A stretch of DNA of 41,469 nt, taken from positions 1-41,469 of the forward strand of contig CAIYBH010000306.1 in NCBI GenBank assembly GCA_903924405.1, in the 5' to 3' direction. Made by a program: the position numbers and the translations under genes. The DNA comes from an uncultured Planctomycetaceae bacterium (GTDB taxonomy: Bacteria > Planctomycetota > Planctomycetia > Planctomycetales > Planctomycetaceae). Below, one piece after another: positions 1 to 8,996 of the stretch (positions are counted from its first letter, which is position 1; each line of letters begins with the position of its first letter). Below the pieces are notes generated by a model. The model was not told the DNA's origin and made no database searches. It was given only the letters and a program-made list of their open reading frames with translations.

Positions 1-23
1 CTATTGGTTCCTGACCCCTTTTC
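1..23 (-). repeat. Short motif resembling the flank of a REP-associated transposase element
   Basis: Read on the minus strand the first bases give AAAAGGGGTCAGGAACC followed by AATAG. From memory, motifs of the type AAAAGGGGTCAGG-ACC are common next to REP-associated tyrosine transposase (RAYT, Y1_Tnp) genes and as solitary dispersed copies. A related motif beginning AAAAGGGGACA occurs at 13567. No transposase is visible here, so this may be a solitary copy or the edge of an element lying left of the window. Confidence 0.3.
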
Positions 24-93
24 TGAAGCTCCCCTACCGTGAACGCTCCTGCTGATTTTGCCGGTTATTCCGGCGGAAGCCGGCTGCAAGCCG

Positions 94-441
94 TCACGCC
101 GGAGTATTTCCGGGGGTGACGAGCAGTACTTTGGGGTGATGGTTGAGTCGTTCTTCCTCGGAGTATTCGGCGTAGCTGCAGATGATCACGAGGTCACCGA
201 TCTGCACAAGGCGAGCGGCGGCGCCATTCAGGCAAATGACGCCGGAACCTCGTTCACCGGCAATTGCGTAGGTCGTCAGTCTCGCACCGTTATTGATGTC
301 GTAGACATCCACCTGTTCCCACTGCACGATGTCGGTGGCTTCCATCAGCAGAGGATCAATGGTGATGCTGCCTTCGTAATGCAGACTGGCGTCGGTCACC
401 GTGGCTCGGTGGATTTTTGATTTCAGCAACGTTCGTTTCAT
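94..441 (-). CDS. panD: Aspartate 1-decarboxylase (pyruvoyl-dependent)
   Basis: Cytosolic enzyme that decarboxylates L-aspartate to beta-alanine, the precursor of pantothenate and coenzyme A. The 115-residue product has the normal length of the family. It carries the self-cleavage site HYEGS: starting at the ATG at 441, the Gly-Ser pair falls at residues 24-25, as in the classical enzyme, where Ser25 becomes the pyruvoyl cofactor. Lys9-type and Tyr58-type regions ([12 protein letters not shown] near the N-terminus, [17 protein letters not shown] in the middle) and the NGAAARL turn are present. In-frame ATG (450) and GTG (453) codons lie just upstream and cannot be excluded; no strong ribosome binding site decides between them. 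It lies 154 bases downstream of pheT on the same strand; other pantothenate genes are not in the window. Confidence 0.95.
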   Translation of the reverse strand: MKRTLLKSKIHRATVTDASLHYEGSITIDPLLMEATDIVQWEQVDVYDINNGARLTTYAIAGERGSGVICLNGAAARLVQIGDLVIICSYAEYSEEERLNHHPKVLLVTPGNTPA

Positions 442-595
442 AGTCCGCATCACCAGAAAAAAATATCAGCAGGTGTTGTCCGCCCCGTCACTCGTGCTGC
501 AAAGAATCAGGAAGAATCCGTGATTGCAGCTGGCCGGAGCAAAGGCCGCAGGCAGACGCTGTGGCGAGGCGTCTGTCGGGCAGAATAGGTTGCTG

Positions 596-2635
596 TCAGG
601 CACGCAGTGTGGCGGACAGCTGTGTCTGACAGGCCACCAGAATCTGCTGGACGGCGTGTTCCACTTCCTCAGTCGTCAGAGTTCTGTCCGGGGCCATGAA
701 GCGGCAGGTGATGACGTAGGACTTTCGATCGGCATCGATCTGGCGTCCCCGGTACTGACCACCGAACGCGACGCTGGCGAGCAATGGACCGCCACTGGCA
801 TTGACCACGGCGGACAACTGAGTCCATGTGACGGATTCGGACAGGACAAAGTTGAGATCGCGGGAGATCGAGGGATACCGTGGCAGTGGTACGAAACTCC
901 GTGAGCCTTCGTGATATTCTTCAAGCAGCGGCAGATGCAGTTCGGCGGCACTGACGGCATCCTGCAGTTCGCTGGCGTCAAGGACGTCGCGACTGAGTTC
1001 GGCAATCCAGCCCAGACGCTGGCCATTCAGCCACAATTCGGCACCTCGCCCCGGAAGATACTCCGGCCGTGCAGACGGCGTCACCGTCAGTGCTGCGTGC
1101 GGTGCCAGTCGCTGGACTGTTGATTCCACCAGACCGAGCAGATGGGCGAAGGGACGTCCTGTCACCATGCCAATCGTCAGCGGCTCGGCTGTACTTTCCG
1201 GCTTCCCTTCGCCCGCGGACAGATACACACGCGCGATTTCAAACAGCTCTGCGTTCATCGTGCCATGGCGTTCATTCTGCCGACGACACTGCAGCAGACT
1301 GGGAATCAGACTCTGACGGAGCTGGTTTTCATGACTGCGACTGGAATGACTGACAGCGACAGGCGCCAGAGCCTCGAAGGGTTGAATCAGTTGCCGCTGG
1401 GCTTCGCTGACGAAGGACAGCGTCAGCGCTTCGAACAGTCCCCCGGCAACAAGATGTGTGCGCACTGTGTCCAGCACTCGTTCACGACGCGTTCTGGAGG
1501 TTGCGATGACCGGCAGAGGTGCGTCTGTCGGGATCTGGTCGTATCCATGAATTCGGGCAATTTCTTCAATCAGATCGCATTCCCGCAGCAGGTCAGGACG
1601 CCATCCGGGAGGTTCTACCTGAACCGTGGTTGAGGATTGGCTGAGCACGGTCAGGCCGAGTTGTTGCAGGATCCGCAGACATGTTTCGGCCGGAATAGAA
1701 ATTCCCAGCAAATGCTCAATCCGGTCCAGTCGCAGAGTGATGGATTCGCGATGTGGTGGGAGTGGCTGGCCAGCAGAAACAGATCCCGTGAGCAGAGTGC
1801 CGCCGGCGACGCTGAGGATGAGTTCGCAGCAGCGACGGGATGCCCAGTCAAGGGCCCGCCGATCGACTCGCCGTTCGAAGCGATACGATGAGGGGCTGTG
1901 CAGTTTCAGGACGCGCGCTGTGGAACGCACAGACATGGAGGCGAATGCTGCCGATTCGATCAGCACGTTGACGGTGCCGTCAGAGATTTCGGTTTCCAGT
2001 CCACCCATCACACCCGCGACGGCAACCGGCCGCACGGCATCAGCAATCACGCACATTCCGGGCGTCAGAGCGTATTCCTTCTGGTCGATTGCGACGATTT
2101 TCTCACCGGCTACGGCACGACGAACCACAATTCGCTGACCTGTCAGCCGGTCAAAATCAAACGCGTGCAGGGGCTGACCACATTCCATCATCACAAAATT
2201 GGTGACGTCCACCACGTTGTTGACGGGATTGATGCCGACTGCGGCAAGTCGATCTCTGAGCCATGCCGGAGAAGGGCCGATCCGTACACCCCGGATGACC
2301 CGGGCATGGTATTCCGGACACAGGTCCTCACATTCAATCGTCACCGAGGTTGCGGTCGAGGCGGCCGGGCCGCTTTCTGAAATCTGAGCGACGGGAATGG
2401 TCAGCGGCTGGCCGAACAGAACCGAGACTTCGCGGGCAATCCCGAGATGTCCGAGGCAGTCGGGACGATTGCTGGTGACTTCCAGGTCAATCGCGATATC
2501 CGGCTGGCTAAGCCCCTGCCGAACCTCATGAAATTCCTCGAGATTCAGTCCGGAAAGCGTCAGGCGGCGTGTGAGTTCTTCGGTGGAATTTGGCAGCGGA
2601 ACATAGTCCGCCAGCCAGCGACGACTTACGATCAT
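596..2635 (-). CDS. pheT: Phenylalanine--tRNA ligase beta subunit, short form lacking the N-terminal tRNA-binding domain
   Basis: Beta subunit of the alpha2-beta2 synthetase that charges tRNA-Phe; it provides editing of mischarged Tyr and tRNA contacts. The 679-residue chain contains the N-terminal MIVSRRWLADYV start, a B1-like segment with TSNRPDCLGHLGIAREV, the B3/B4 editing region (about 110-290, with NNVVDVTNFVM and YRFERRVDRRALD), the B5 domain (about 300-370, WRPDLLRECDLIEEIARIHGY), the catalytic-like core and a C-terminal ferredoxin-fold anticodon-binding domain (about 585-679, PLPRYPSISRDLNFV). Compared with the about 795-residue E. coli protein, the EMAPII/OB-fold tRNA-binding insert that normally follows residue 40 is absent: the chain runs directly from LTLSGLNLEEF to the SNRPD motif. 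pheS is not adjacent; the gene upstream is hisH. The ATG at 2635 gives the canonical N-terminus. Confidence 0.95.
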   Translation of the reverse strand: MIVSRRWLADYVPLPNSTEELTRRLTLSGLNLEEFHEVRQGLSQPDIAIDLEVTSNRPDCLGHLGIAREVSVLFGQPLTIPVAQISESGPAASTATSVTIECEDLCPEYHARVIRGVRIGPSPAWLRDRLAAVGINPVNNVVDVTNFVMMECGQPLHAFDFDRLTGQRIVVRRAVAGEKIVAIDQKEYALTPGMCVIADAVRPVAVAGVMGGLETEISDGTVNVLIESAAFASMSVRSTARVLKLHSPSSYRFERRVDRRALDWASRRCCELILSVAGGTLLTGSVSAGQPLPPHRESITLRLDRIEHLLGISIPAETCLRILQQLGLTVLSQSSTTVQVEPPGWRPDLLRECDLIEEIARIHGYDQIPTDAPLPVIATSRTRRERVLDTVRTHLVAGGLFEALTLSFVSEAQRQLIQPFEALAPVAVSHSSRSHENQLRQSLIPSLLQCRRQNERHGTMNAELFEIARVYLSAGEGKPESTAEPLTIGMVTGRPFAHLLGLVESTVQRLAPHAALTVTPSARPEYLPGRGAELWLNGQRLGWIAELSRDVLDASELQDAVSAAELHLPLLEEYHEGSRSFVPLPRYPSISRDLNFVLSESVTWTQLSAVVNASGGPLLASVAFGGQYRGRQIDADRKSYVITCRFMAPDRTLTTEEVEHAVQQILVACQTQLSATLRA

Positions 2636-3015
2636 AGGTTCAGGTTTTCATGGCACTTGATGTACGGACAGAGCTGACGTCTCTCGGTGCCAGGGGACGC
2701 CAGGGGCCAGTTGCTTCCGGACCGAATTCCGGGACGCTGATTGTAATCAAATCCGGACGTGGGGAAAACGGGAGGGCATTGAGGGTGCAGTTTACCGAAG
2801 ACGGCCGGCGGAGACATCCACAAATTCACGATGTTCTGCGTTTAACTTACGCCGTCCGGAAAACCGGAGCTCAGCTGAACAAGCGGTAACGATGGGGTTC
2901 TGAGCATGGTCTGTCAGTGAGCTGACGGAGGCTGTCAGATTTCGGCGTGACTTACGCAGCGAGTGCCTGTTGACGGCGGTTTCGCGGAGCGTGACCGGAG
3001 TCACCAGAACGACGG
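2636..3015. other. Intergenic region between hisH and pheT, no gene recognised
   Basis: About 380 bases follow the hisH stop and precede pheT, both on the minus strand. Reading frames here give no recognisable protein and lack domain-like composition. I see no convincing terminator with a U-tract and no clear sigma-70 promoter. It probably holds the pheT leader; no phenylalanine-rich leader peptide was found. Confidence 0.4.
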
Positions 3016-3798
3016 CTACGCAGTGTGCGTGTCGGCAGGGTGGCTTGACAGCGTGACAAAATTCTTCAGCAACCGCAGGCCGCTGGCCTGACTTTTTTCC
3101 GGGTGAAACTGAGTTGCCATGACGTTGCCTCGCCCCACGACGGATACGAAGGGGCCTCCATAACTGGTCATGGCCGCCACCCATGTCTGGTCGTTTGGTA
3201 CGCAGTGATAGCTGTGCACAAAATAGAACCAGGGTTTCAACGCCGGCCGGGATGAGACTTCGTGATGATCCAGTCCGGATGTCGTGGTCGAATCTCCTGA
3301 CACCGCTGCTGGTTCCGGCGGGATTCCGCTGGCATCGAGCCCCGCAAACAAGGCCTGAACCGGAGTGAGACCGGCTGCCGCATGACCCACATGGTCGGCT
3401 GGCGCGGCCGACAGGCACAAATCCACCTGATTCCAGCCCATGTGCGGGATTTTGTATTCCGGTGGCAGCTGAAAACGCTGCACTGTCCCGGGAATGATTC
3501 CCAGGCCCTCATGCTCGCCGTCTTCCAGCGATCGATCAAACAGCAACTGCAGTCCCAGGCAGATGCCCAGAAACGGACGATCCGCGGCAATGTGGTCTCG
3601 AAGGACGTTGATCAGGTCATGCTGCCGCAGGGCTTCAATCGCATCACGAAATGCGCCCACGCCCGGCAGCACCACTCGCTCGGCCTGAGCAATCATGCGC
3701 GGATCAGACGAAATGACCGCAGGCACGCCCAGATGCTCAAATGCTTTCTGTACGCTGCGAAGGTTGCCCATGCCATAATCAACAATGAGGGTACTCAT
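3016..3798 (-). CDS. hisH: Imidazole glycerol phosphate synthase subunit HisH with internal insertion
   Basis: Glutaminase subunit of the HisF-HisH complex of histidine biosynthesis; it hydrolyses glutamine and passes ammonia to HisF, which makes imidazole glycerol phosphate and AICAR. The N-terminus ([20 protein letters not shown]), the nucleophile elbow [10 protein letters not shown] (Cys80) and the His232/Glu234 pair in QFHPEKS form a complete class I amidotransferase triad. The family is usually about 200-215 residues; this protein is 260. The extra length lies between GWNQV (about 121-125) and FYFVHSY (191-197), an interval of about 68 residues where about 20-25 is usual; the insert is rich in Ala, Pro, Gly and Ser and has no recognised domain. 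hisF is not adjacent. A purine-rich AAAGGAA lies upstream of the ATG at 3798. Confidence 0.93.
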   Translation of the reverse strand: MSTLIVDYGMGNLRSVQKAFEHLGVPAVISSDPRMIAQAERVVLPGVGAFRDAIEALRQHDLINVLRDHIAADRPFLGICLGLQLLFDRSLEDGEHEGLGIIPGTVQRFQLPPEYKIPHMGWNQVDLCLSAAPADHVGHAAAGLTPVQALFAGLDASGIPPEPAAVSGDSTTTSGLDHHEVSSRPALKPWFYFVHSYHCVPNDQTWVAAMTSYGGPFVSVVGRGNVMATQFHPEKSQASGLRLLKNFVTLSSHPADTHTA

Positions 3799-4118
3799 CA
3801 GTACGCTGAATTCCTTTGAAGCCCGCTGACTGCAGGTGCCGGAAGAACGCGAAGGGACAGGTCCGGGGATTTCCGGTGCCCCGGCGATACGCCGGTGATC
3901 CAGTTGAACGGGCCGTGGTAACTAGTGAACAATACTGAATTTTCAGGTTCCGGGTTGGCACCCGGGAAAATGATGTGCTGTCAATGTTTCGGACAGAATA
4001 GTCAGTTGTGCAGACAGGCCTGAGCGACTGGACGTTCGGAAGGTTTCCGGGACGACGCACGGCTTTTCTCTTATTCGGCGGCCGCACTGCCTGTCTGACC
4101 GTATCAGGCTGCGTCCTT
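3799..4118. other. Intergenic region upstream of hisH with two stable hairpins
   Basis: No gene is recognised. Two compact inverted repeats are visible: CCGGCG-ATA-CGCCGG at 3881-3895, and TTCCGGGT-TGGC-ACCCGGGA at 3948-3967 (eight pairs with one G-U). On the minus strand neither is followed by a U-tract, so they are not canonical intrinsic terminators for the gene ending at 4119. They could be factor-dependent terminators, leader structures of hisH or dispersed palindromes. Confidence 0.4.
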
Positions 4119-5069
4119 TCAGAGCTGAATCTGAAACTCGTTCGGGCCGGCTTCTGTGACGGTCTGATGCACCTGATCATCCGGGACCACCAGCGGGACG
4201 CCATTGGCGTCTGTCAGCCCCACCAGATAGCTGCCTGCGGGGGCTCCGGGCTGACCAGCAAATGCTGACAGTCGATAGCGTCCCTCAGCATCTGTCACGG
4301 ACGTGGCAGCCACAGCCTGGCCGTCAGGAGTTGGATTGTCGGGACCAAATTCGACTCTCACACCTGACAGTGGCTTTCCGGATTTGGTGACCGTTCCGGT
4401 GACTTCGAATAACGGCGGGCCTTCATAGATTTCACGATTCATGTACCAGCTCCAGGCGTAGCCGACGACAAAAACAGCGGCCAGCCCGGGAAGCAGTCGG
4501 GTTTTGACAAAGTTGATCAGCACCGAACGCTCTTCAGCGTTTCGAGCTTCCTGACGACTGAGTACCGGGGGGGCCGATGCGGAATCGCGTTTCTGCTGGT
4601 AAGCACGGGCCAGCACGTCAGCAGCCGAGCCTGTCGTTTCTGCTGCTGAGGAGGCGGGTGTTCGCGGCGCTTCGGCGGGTTTCCGCGACTTGTCTTTCTT
4701 TTTTGAAGTCTCAAAGTCCTTCATCAGCTCAGCAACAGTCGGTTTTCGACCGCCCGAGCTGCTGCTGGTGGCGGCCGATGGCTGCACCGGAGCGGAACGC
4801 GCGGGGGTCGGTCGTGCTGGTGCTGAATTCAGAAAATCAACGGGATCAAAGTCCTTTTGCTCCGCAACTTCCGGGGTCAGTTCCAGTGGCATATCGACTG
4901 GCAGATCCACGGCTTCCGGTGCGGATTCAATCTCGATCCCGTCCTCCTCTTCCGGCTGCGGAACCACAAAGGCGTGTTTGCATTTGGGGCATTTGGCGTC
5001 GGTTCCGGCTTTTTCGTCTTTGATCTTCAGCACAGACTCACAGCCGGGACATGTGTAGCGAATGGTCAT
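4119..5069 (-). CDS. Zinc-ribbon, single-pass membrane protein with C-terminal transthyretin/carboxypeptidase-regulatory-like domain
   Basis: Function unknown; the architecture is common in planctomycetes. The start chosen is the ATG at 5069, because the zinc ribbon begins immediately: Cys7-x2-Cys10 (TCPGC) and Cys27-x2-Cys30 (KCPKC), followed by an acidic linker. Residues about 80-200 are Ala/Pro/Ser/Lys-rich and probably disordered. A hydrophobic segment (LLPGLAAVFVVGYAWSW, about 210-226) should cross the membrane once. The last about 90 residues (EVTGTVTKSGKPLSGVRVEF through DAEGRYRLSAFAG and YLVGLTDA) form a beta-sandwich like carboxypeptidase regulatory (PF13620-like) or planctomycete transthyretin-like domains. 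Inference: the ribbon is cytoplasmic and the beta domain outside. An upstream in-frame start (5201) would add 44 residues with no domain features and is less likely. Confidence 0.8.
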   Translation of the reverse strand: MTIRYTCPGCESVLKIKDEKAGTDAKCPKCKHAFVVPQPEEEDGIEIESAPEAVDLPVDMPLELTPEVAEQKDFDPVDFLNSAPARPTPARSAPVQPSAATSSSSGGRKPTVAELMKDFETSKKKDKSRKPAEAPRTPASSAAETTGSAADVLARAYQQKRDSASAPPVLSRQEARNAEERSVLINFVKTRLLPGLAAVFVVGYAWSWYMNREIYEGPPLFEVTGTVTKSGKPLSGVRVEFGPDNPTPDGQAVAATSVTDAEGRYRLSAFAGQPGAPAGSYLVGLTDANGVPLVVPDDQVHQTVTEAGPNEFQIQL

Positions 5070-5489
5070 AAGAGCACTCGATGAAGGAAAACCGTGAAAA
5101 GCAACCAAACCGGGACGTGTGGTCGCACCGCGATGTCCGGAGTTTAACGGATTGAGACCAAAAACGCAGGTGCATCCGCTGAGGACAGCCGGAACATCCA
5201 CATACGGTGGGCTCTGTCAACGGCAGGACCGCAGTCCGCAGCAGCAGCAATCCTGGCGGCCGCTGGATTACCACAGTCAGGACACCACCTTCCGAAAGCA
5301 CCGGGCGCAGAAAAAACGCCAGGCGGACCATCGCAGGATCGCCTGGCGAAAAACTGTTAGCAGTCGAACACGCTCCGCCTAAGGCGATCCAAAATCTGTG
5401 AACGGAGGAATGCCGGGTTTGCCTGACACCCCCCCAGTCACGGCGGGTCCTGAAGAATCAGATCTGTATCGCTCAGTTGAGGATGGCGA
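5070..5489. other. Intergenic region containing the terminator of the DUF1559 gene
   Basis: About 420 bases separate the DUF1559 gene from the downstream zinc-ribbon gene. Apart from the intrinsic terminator at 5311-5348 I see no gene, repeat or structured element that I can support. Confidence 0.4.
5311..5348 (-). terminator. Intrinsic terminator of the DUF1559 gene
   Basis: Arms CGCCAGGC (5317-5324) and GCCTGGCG (5341-5348) are perfect complements of 8 bp with a 16-base loop, and on the minus strand the stem is followed directly by six U residues (5311-5316). It lies about 140 bases past the stop codon at 5490, so it should end that transcript and isolate it from the zinc-ribbon gene. Confidence 0.75.
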
Positions 5490-6584
5490 TCAGAAGTTGG
5501 TAATCGGGATTCCCGAGGAAATGTTTCCAAGGTTCTGCCAGATGGGCAGGCTGATGGATTTACTGACGGTGCGTGCTGAGCCGTCTGCCAGGCCGACAAC
5601 ACAGACGTCGCCGTGAGGTGATCCGGCGTAGCCCCAGAACTGTTTCTTGTTGGGCCCATCGAGTGTACTGAACAATGTGGCCGGTCCGCCCCATGCCCAG
5701 CCGTCGCTGGCAACCTGGTCGACCGTGCGGGTGTTGGGAACCGGCAGGCCTTCAAAGCGTTCGCCTTCGCTGATCATGATCGTCTGAGAAGTACCGTCTT
5801 TGATGTCTGTCAAACGCACAGAGCTGTTGGTGAACAGGACACCCGTGTTGAAGGACAACTGGTTGAAGTTGTTGGCCGGTGTCCGCAGCTGATTCTGGTA
5901 GAACTGAATCTGCTCTCCGGTGAGATCATAAACGGATCGGGTTTGCGGGTTGAACAGTCGTCCTGACCCGGCACAACCCACGTAGTCATTACCGCCGCCA
6001 CGAATCCCGGTTGAGAGCTTCACGGGTGCGTCAGTATCCAGGTATTTGTTGTGAGAGAAGGTTGTGGTGTTGTCGATTTTCGAACGTCGCGATGGGCAGT
6101 AGAACCCCGGGATGTCGGCCTGAGCCGGTGCGTAGCCGATGTTGCGCCACAGCAGGTTTGGCCCGTTGTCCAGCAGGATTTCAGAGTTGCCGAAGACGTT
6201 GTAATCGTTACGCCACAGACCGTAGACATTGCCCTGCTCAACGTAGGGCAGAATCTGAAACATCCAGCTGCTGCCATGCAGACCCAGTACCTGGCTGTTT
6301 TCATAGGGTTCGCGAGGATCACGGAAGCGAGCTCCCGAGGGTGAGAGATCGCCGGCGAACAGGGTCGAGATCGCACCTGGCGGCATCACAGTGTGGGTGT
6401 CATGATAATTGTGCAGTGCCAGAGCCAGCTGTTTGACATTATTCACGCAGCGAGTTCGATTGGCCGACTCGCGTGCTTTCTGCACGGCAGGCAGAAGAAT
6501 CGCGACCAGCACTGCAATAATTGCGATCACAACGAGCAGCTCGATCAGGGTGAATCCCCGAATTCGCCTTTGAACTGTTTTCAT
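5490..6584 (-). CDS. DUF1559 family prepilin-like protein with H-X9-DG C-terminal motif
   Basis: A 364-residue type II secretion pseudopilin-like protein of the large planctomycete DUF1559 (SBP_bac_10) family. The N-terminus has the class III signal RRIRGFTLIELLVVIAIIAV, in which prepilin peptidase should cut before Phe, leaving the hydrophobic assembly helix. It is followed by the conserved KARESANRTRCVNNVKQLALALHNYHD-type segment, which contains the family hallmark NN-KQ-L-ALHNYHD. Near the C-terminus, HGDVCVVGLADG fits H-X9-DG exactly. The function of the family is unknown; planctomycete genomes usually hold many paralogues. The start at 6584 is supported by AAGGGG eight bases upstream and by the short positively charged leader; a longer frame from 6770 lacks such support. 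It is flanked by its own terminator, so probably monocistronic. Confidence 0.93.
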   Translation of the reverse strand: MKTVQRRIRGFTLIELLVVIAIIAVLVAILLPAVQKARESANRTRCVNNVKQLALALHNYHDTHTVMPPGAISTLFAGDLSPSGARFRDPREPYENSQVLGLHGSSWMFQILPYVEQGNVYGLWRNDYNVFGNSEILLDNGPNLLWRNIGYAPAQADIPGFYCPSRRSKIDNTTTFSHNKYLDTDAPVKLSTGIRGGGNDYVGCAGSGRLFNPQTRSVYDLTGEQIQFYQNQLRTPANNFNQLSFNTGVLFTNSSVRLTDIKDGTSQTIMISEGERFEGLPVPNTRTVDQVASDGWAWGGPATLFSTLDGPNKKQFWGYAGSPHGDVCVVGLADGSARTVSKSISLPIWQNLGNISSGIPITNF

Positions 6585-6943
6585 GAACGATCCCCTTGAT
6601 GTCCCCTGACCAAACCGGCGTTGCACCGCATGGTCGCAAATCCTGCAATCCCAAATTCGCCTGAAATACAGATGTGACGGTGCCCTGATGGGAGACGCCG
6701 TGCTGGAATTATTGTTCACAAAACTCGAAAGGTCACTGAATATCCTCCCGGGATTTTTGCACGCACGCAAGAAAATCCGACACTTTTCCGAAATGTTTAC
6801 CTGCGCGGTTCATCCGATGAGGTCGGTGACCAGGCCGCTGGATGGTCTGCTGAAAGCCGGAGATGCTCCCGGTTCCTGCCAGGCCGGGTCTTCACTTCGA
6901 TGGCTTCTGTATTGCTTTGTTGAGCTGTAAGTCGTTCTGTGGA
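6585..6943. other. Intergenic region upstream of the DUF1559 gene
   Basis: About 360 bases between the aminotransferase stop and the DUF1559 start, both on the minus strand. It must contain the DUF1559 promoter, but I cannot pick a -35/-10 pair with confidence. No gene is recognised. Confidence 0.35.
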
Positions 6944-8074
6944 TTATGTTTGTGTGGATGGGCCGCCCTGCCGAGCCAGCCGGCAGAGGATTTCGGCACC
7001 TTCGCGAATCGTCTCGTCTGACGCTGCAAACGACACGCGAAAATGTGTGTCCTGCGCACTAAACACGTTTCCCGGAATAATCAGCAAATTGTTCCTGATG
7101 GCCTCCGCGACGAACTCACTGCCCGTACCCCAGGGAGCTTTCAGGAACAGGTAAAAGGCACCTTCACCGCCCAGAATCTGAAAATCCTCACGGACGAGGC
7201 CCGCCAGCAGGTCCCGTTTGCGGCGGTAGTCGGCACGGTTGTCTTCCAGGTCCAGTTCCCATGCGGTCACCCCGGCCCATTGCACCGGATGCGGGGCACA
7301 GACAAAGGTGAACTGCTGCAGTTTCAGCATCTGCTGAATCAGGTAGCCGGGACCATGCATAAAGCCCAGTCGCAGTCCGGTCATGGAGTGGGATTTACTA
7401 AAGCCGTCAATCACGATGGTGCGATCGTTCCAGCGGACCGGGCTGGTGAATTCGCCGTCGTAGCAGAAGGCTCGATAAATCTCATCACTGATCAGGGCAA
7501 TGTTCTTCTCAGCCGCCAGTTCTGCAAGTGCCTGAGTTTCGGCTGGAGTGGCGACAATACCGGTGGGATTGGCCGGACTATTGAAAATGATCAGCTTGGT
7601 TCTGGGTGTGATGGCTTGTCTTACCGCATCCACGGGAACCCGAAAATCGGGATATGTGGAGACCGGGACGACGGTTCCCCCAGTGAGCGTGACAAGGTGT
7701 CGGTACATCACAAACCACGGGTCGAAGATGATGACTTCTTCCCCGGGGTTCACAAGGGTGCAGAGTGCGAGGACCAGGGCGCCACTGGTTCCCGATGTCA
7801 CAAAAACTTTGCGATCGGTTTGCCCGTATCGCTGGTCCACATCGGCCTGCAGCAGGTTCAGCAGGGGCGCGATGCCCTGAGTCTGGCTGTAGGCATTTCG
7901 ACCTTCCTGAACGGCTTTGCAGAGAGCGTCCTTGACGGGTTGCGGCGTATCGTAGTGCGGCTGTCCGATGCTGAGATTCACTGGCCGTTTCATGGATGCG
8001 GCGAGGTCAAAAACCTTGCGAATGCCGGAAGCATCAATCTTCTGCATTCGCTCAGCAATCCACTGTTCGCTCAT
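6944..8074 (-). CDS. PLP-dependent aminotransferase, class I/II (aspartate aminotransferase-like)
   Basis: Fold-type I aminotransferase of 376 residues, the usual length. Visible motifs are the substrate-binding NLSIGQPHYDTP, the phosphate-binding SGTSGAL, Asn169 in NSPANPTG, Asp197 and Tyr200 in ISDEIYRAF, the Schiff-base Lys227 in GFSKSHSMTG and Arg235 just after it. Arg in the FRVSFAASDE segment near the C-terminus would bind the substrate alpha-carboxylate. The exact amino-acid substrate cannot be read from the sequence; the closest pattern is the aspartate/aromatic aminotransferase group (subfamily I-gamma). The ATG at 8074 is supported by CAGGGAG about seven bases upstream. Cytosolic. 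No biosynthetic neighbours point to a specific pathway. Confidence 0.88.
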   Translation of the reverse strand: MSEQWIAERMQKIDASGIRKVFDLAASMKRPVNLSIGQPHYDTPQPVKDALCKAVQEGRNAYSQTQGIAPLLNLLQADVDQRYGQTDRKVFVTSGTSGALVLALCTLVNPGEEVIIFDPWFVMYRHLVTLTGGTVVPVSTYPDFRVPVDAVRQAITPRTKLIIFNSPANPTGIVATPAETQALAELAAEKNIALISDEIYRAFCYDGEFTSPVRWNDRTIVIDGFSKSHSMTGLRLGFMHGPGYLIQQMLKLQQFTFVCAPHPVQWAGVTAWELDLEDNRADYRRKRDLLAGLVREDFQILGGEGAFYLFLKAPWGTGSEFVAEAIRNNLLIIPGNVFSAQDTHFRVSFAASDETIREGAEILCRLARQGGPSTQT

Positions 8075-8241
8075 CAGTCAACTCCCTGTTGAAAACGTCT
8101 GACGATTTCTTAAGTACCGCGTCAGCCTGGTGTGCATGCCGGTGAAGGGAACTGGTCAGCCGATTTGTGCCTGAACTTCCTGCAGAGCCGATGCTGACCA
8201 GGCCCTGCGGACCAACAACTCCGTCCTGCCAGTCTCCGTGA

Positions 8242-8874
8242 TTACAGGTGAACGATCATGTCACTGGCGTCAAAGCGAACTTTTGCCTGGTTGGCCAGAG
8301 GATCGCTGTCGGCGCGATACCCGAGCGCACAGGCGACGACGCTGGTGTAGCCGGAATCCGTCAGTCCCAGCAGCGGATCCAGCTGATCCGGGATAATGCC
8401 TTCCATCGGGCAGGCATCGATTCGCAGCAGTGCGGCAGCCTGCAGGAGCATGCCGAGGGCGATGTAGCACTGCCGTGACGTCCAGTTCAGATGACTGGAT
8501 CCCATGCGATGTGTTTTTGAAAGGATGGCGTCCTTCAGTCCATCCAGTGCTGCGGTGCGAAGGCCGCGAACCGCAGCCATGTGCTGGATCATCTTTGTCA
8601 CCCATGCATCGTCGACCGTCAGCCGGGCCGCAAACACCACGAAGTGAGAACAGTCGCGGGGCTGCGTCTGTCCCCAGGCCACGGCGGGCAGCTGCGCCTT
8701 CAATGTTGGGCTGGTGACGACAATGAACTTCCACGGCTGCAGACCGTAGCTGCTGGGCGCGAGGAGCAGAACACGTTCCAGGGCTGCCCAGTCTTCCGAA
8801 GTAATGCGCGCCTGAGGATTGAACTGTTTGGTGGCGTATCGCCATTGAAGGGCGTCAATCAGGTTACCGGACAT
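8242..8874 (-). CDS. Nitroreductase family NAD(P)H-dependent oxidoreductase
   Basis: FMN-dependent flavoprotein of the nitroreductase superfamily (NfsB/YfkO-like), about 210 residues. The N-terminal ALQWRYATKQFNP carries the FMN phosphate-binding R-x-x-K pattern; LAPSSYGLQPWKFIVV matches the conserved S-x-x-x-QPW-F segment, and CYIALGMLLQAAALLRIDACPMEG with LLGLTDSGYTSVVACALGYR provide the dimer and FMN pocket. These enzymes reduce nitro, quinone or enone substrates with NAD(P)H; the natural substrate is unknown. The ATG at 8874 is preferred because homologues begin a few residues before the RYATKxF motif; a GTG at 8925 would add 17 residues. It sits between the aminotransferase and the UDP-sugar dehydrogenase on the same strand, with gaps of 122 and 167 bases. 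Confidence 0.88.
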   Translation of the reverse strand: MSGNLIDALQWRYATKQFNPQARITSEDWAALERVLLLAPSSYGLQPWKFIVVTSPTLKAQLPAVAWGQTQPRDCSHFVVFAARLTVDDAWVTKMIQHMAAVRGLRTAALDGLKDAILSKTHRMGSSHLNWTSRQCYIALGMLLQAAALLRIDACPMEGIIPDQLDPLLGLTDSGYTSVVACALGYRADSDPLANQAKVRFDASDMIVHL

Positions 8875-8996
8875 GGAATGAGGAGCTCGCAGTTCGAAAG
8901 TTTTTGAAGACAGATCAGGCAGCACGACACCGTGATTCGTTTCTTCCGGGCTTCATGGCTTTTGGAGGGCCATGGCGATCTCGGGCTTCCAGCGAA

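Noticed and set aside
454..595. A possible terminator of pheT from the T-rich run near 456-462 (minus strand)
   Set aside because: The only stem before the T-run (CAGCA/TGCTG) has five pairs and a loop of over 20 bases, too weak to call.
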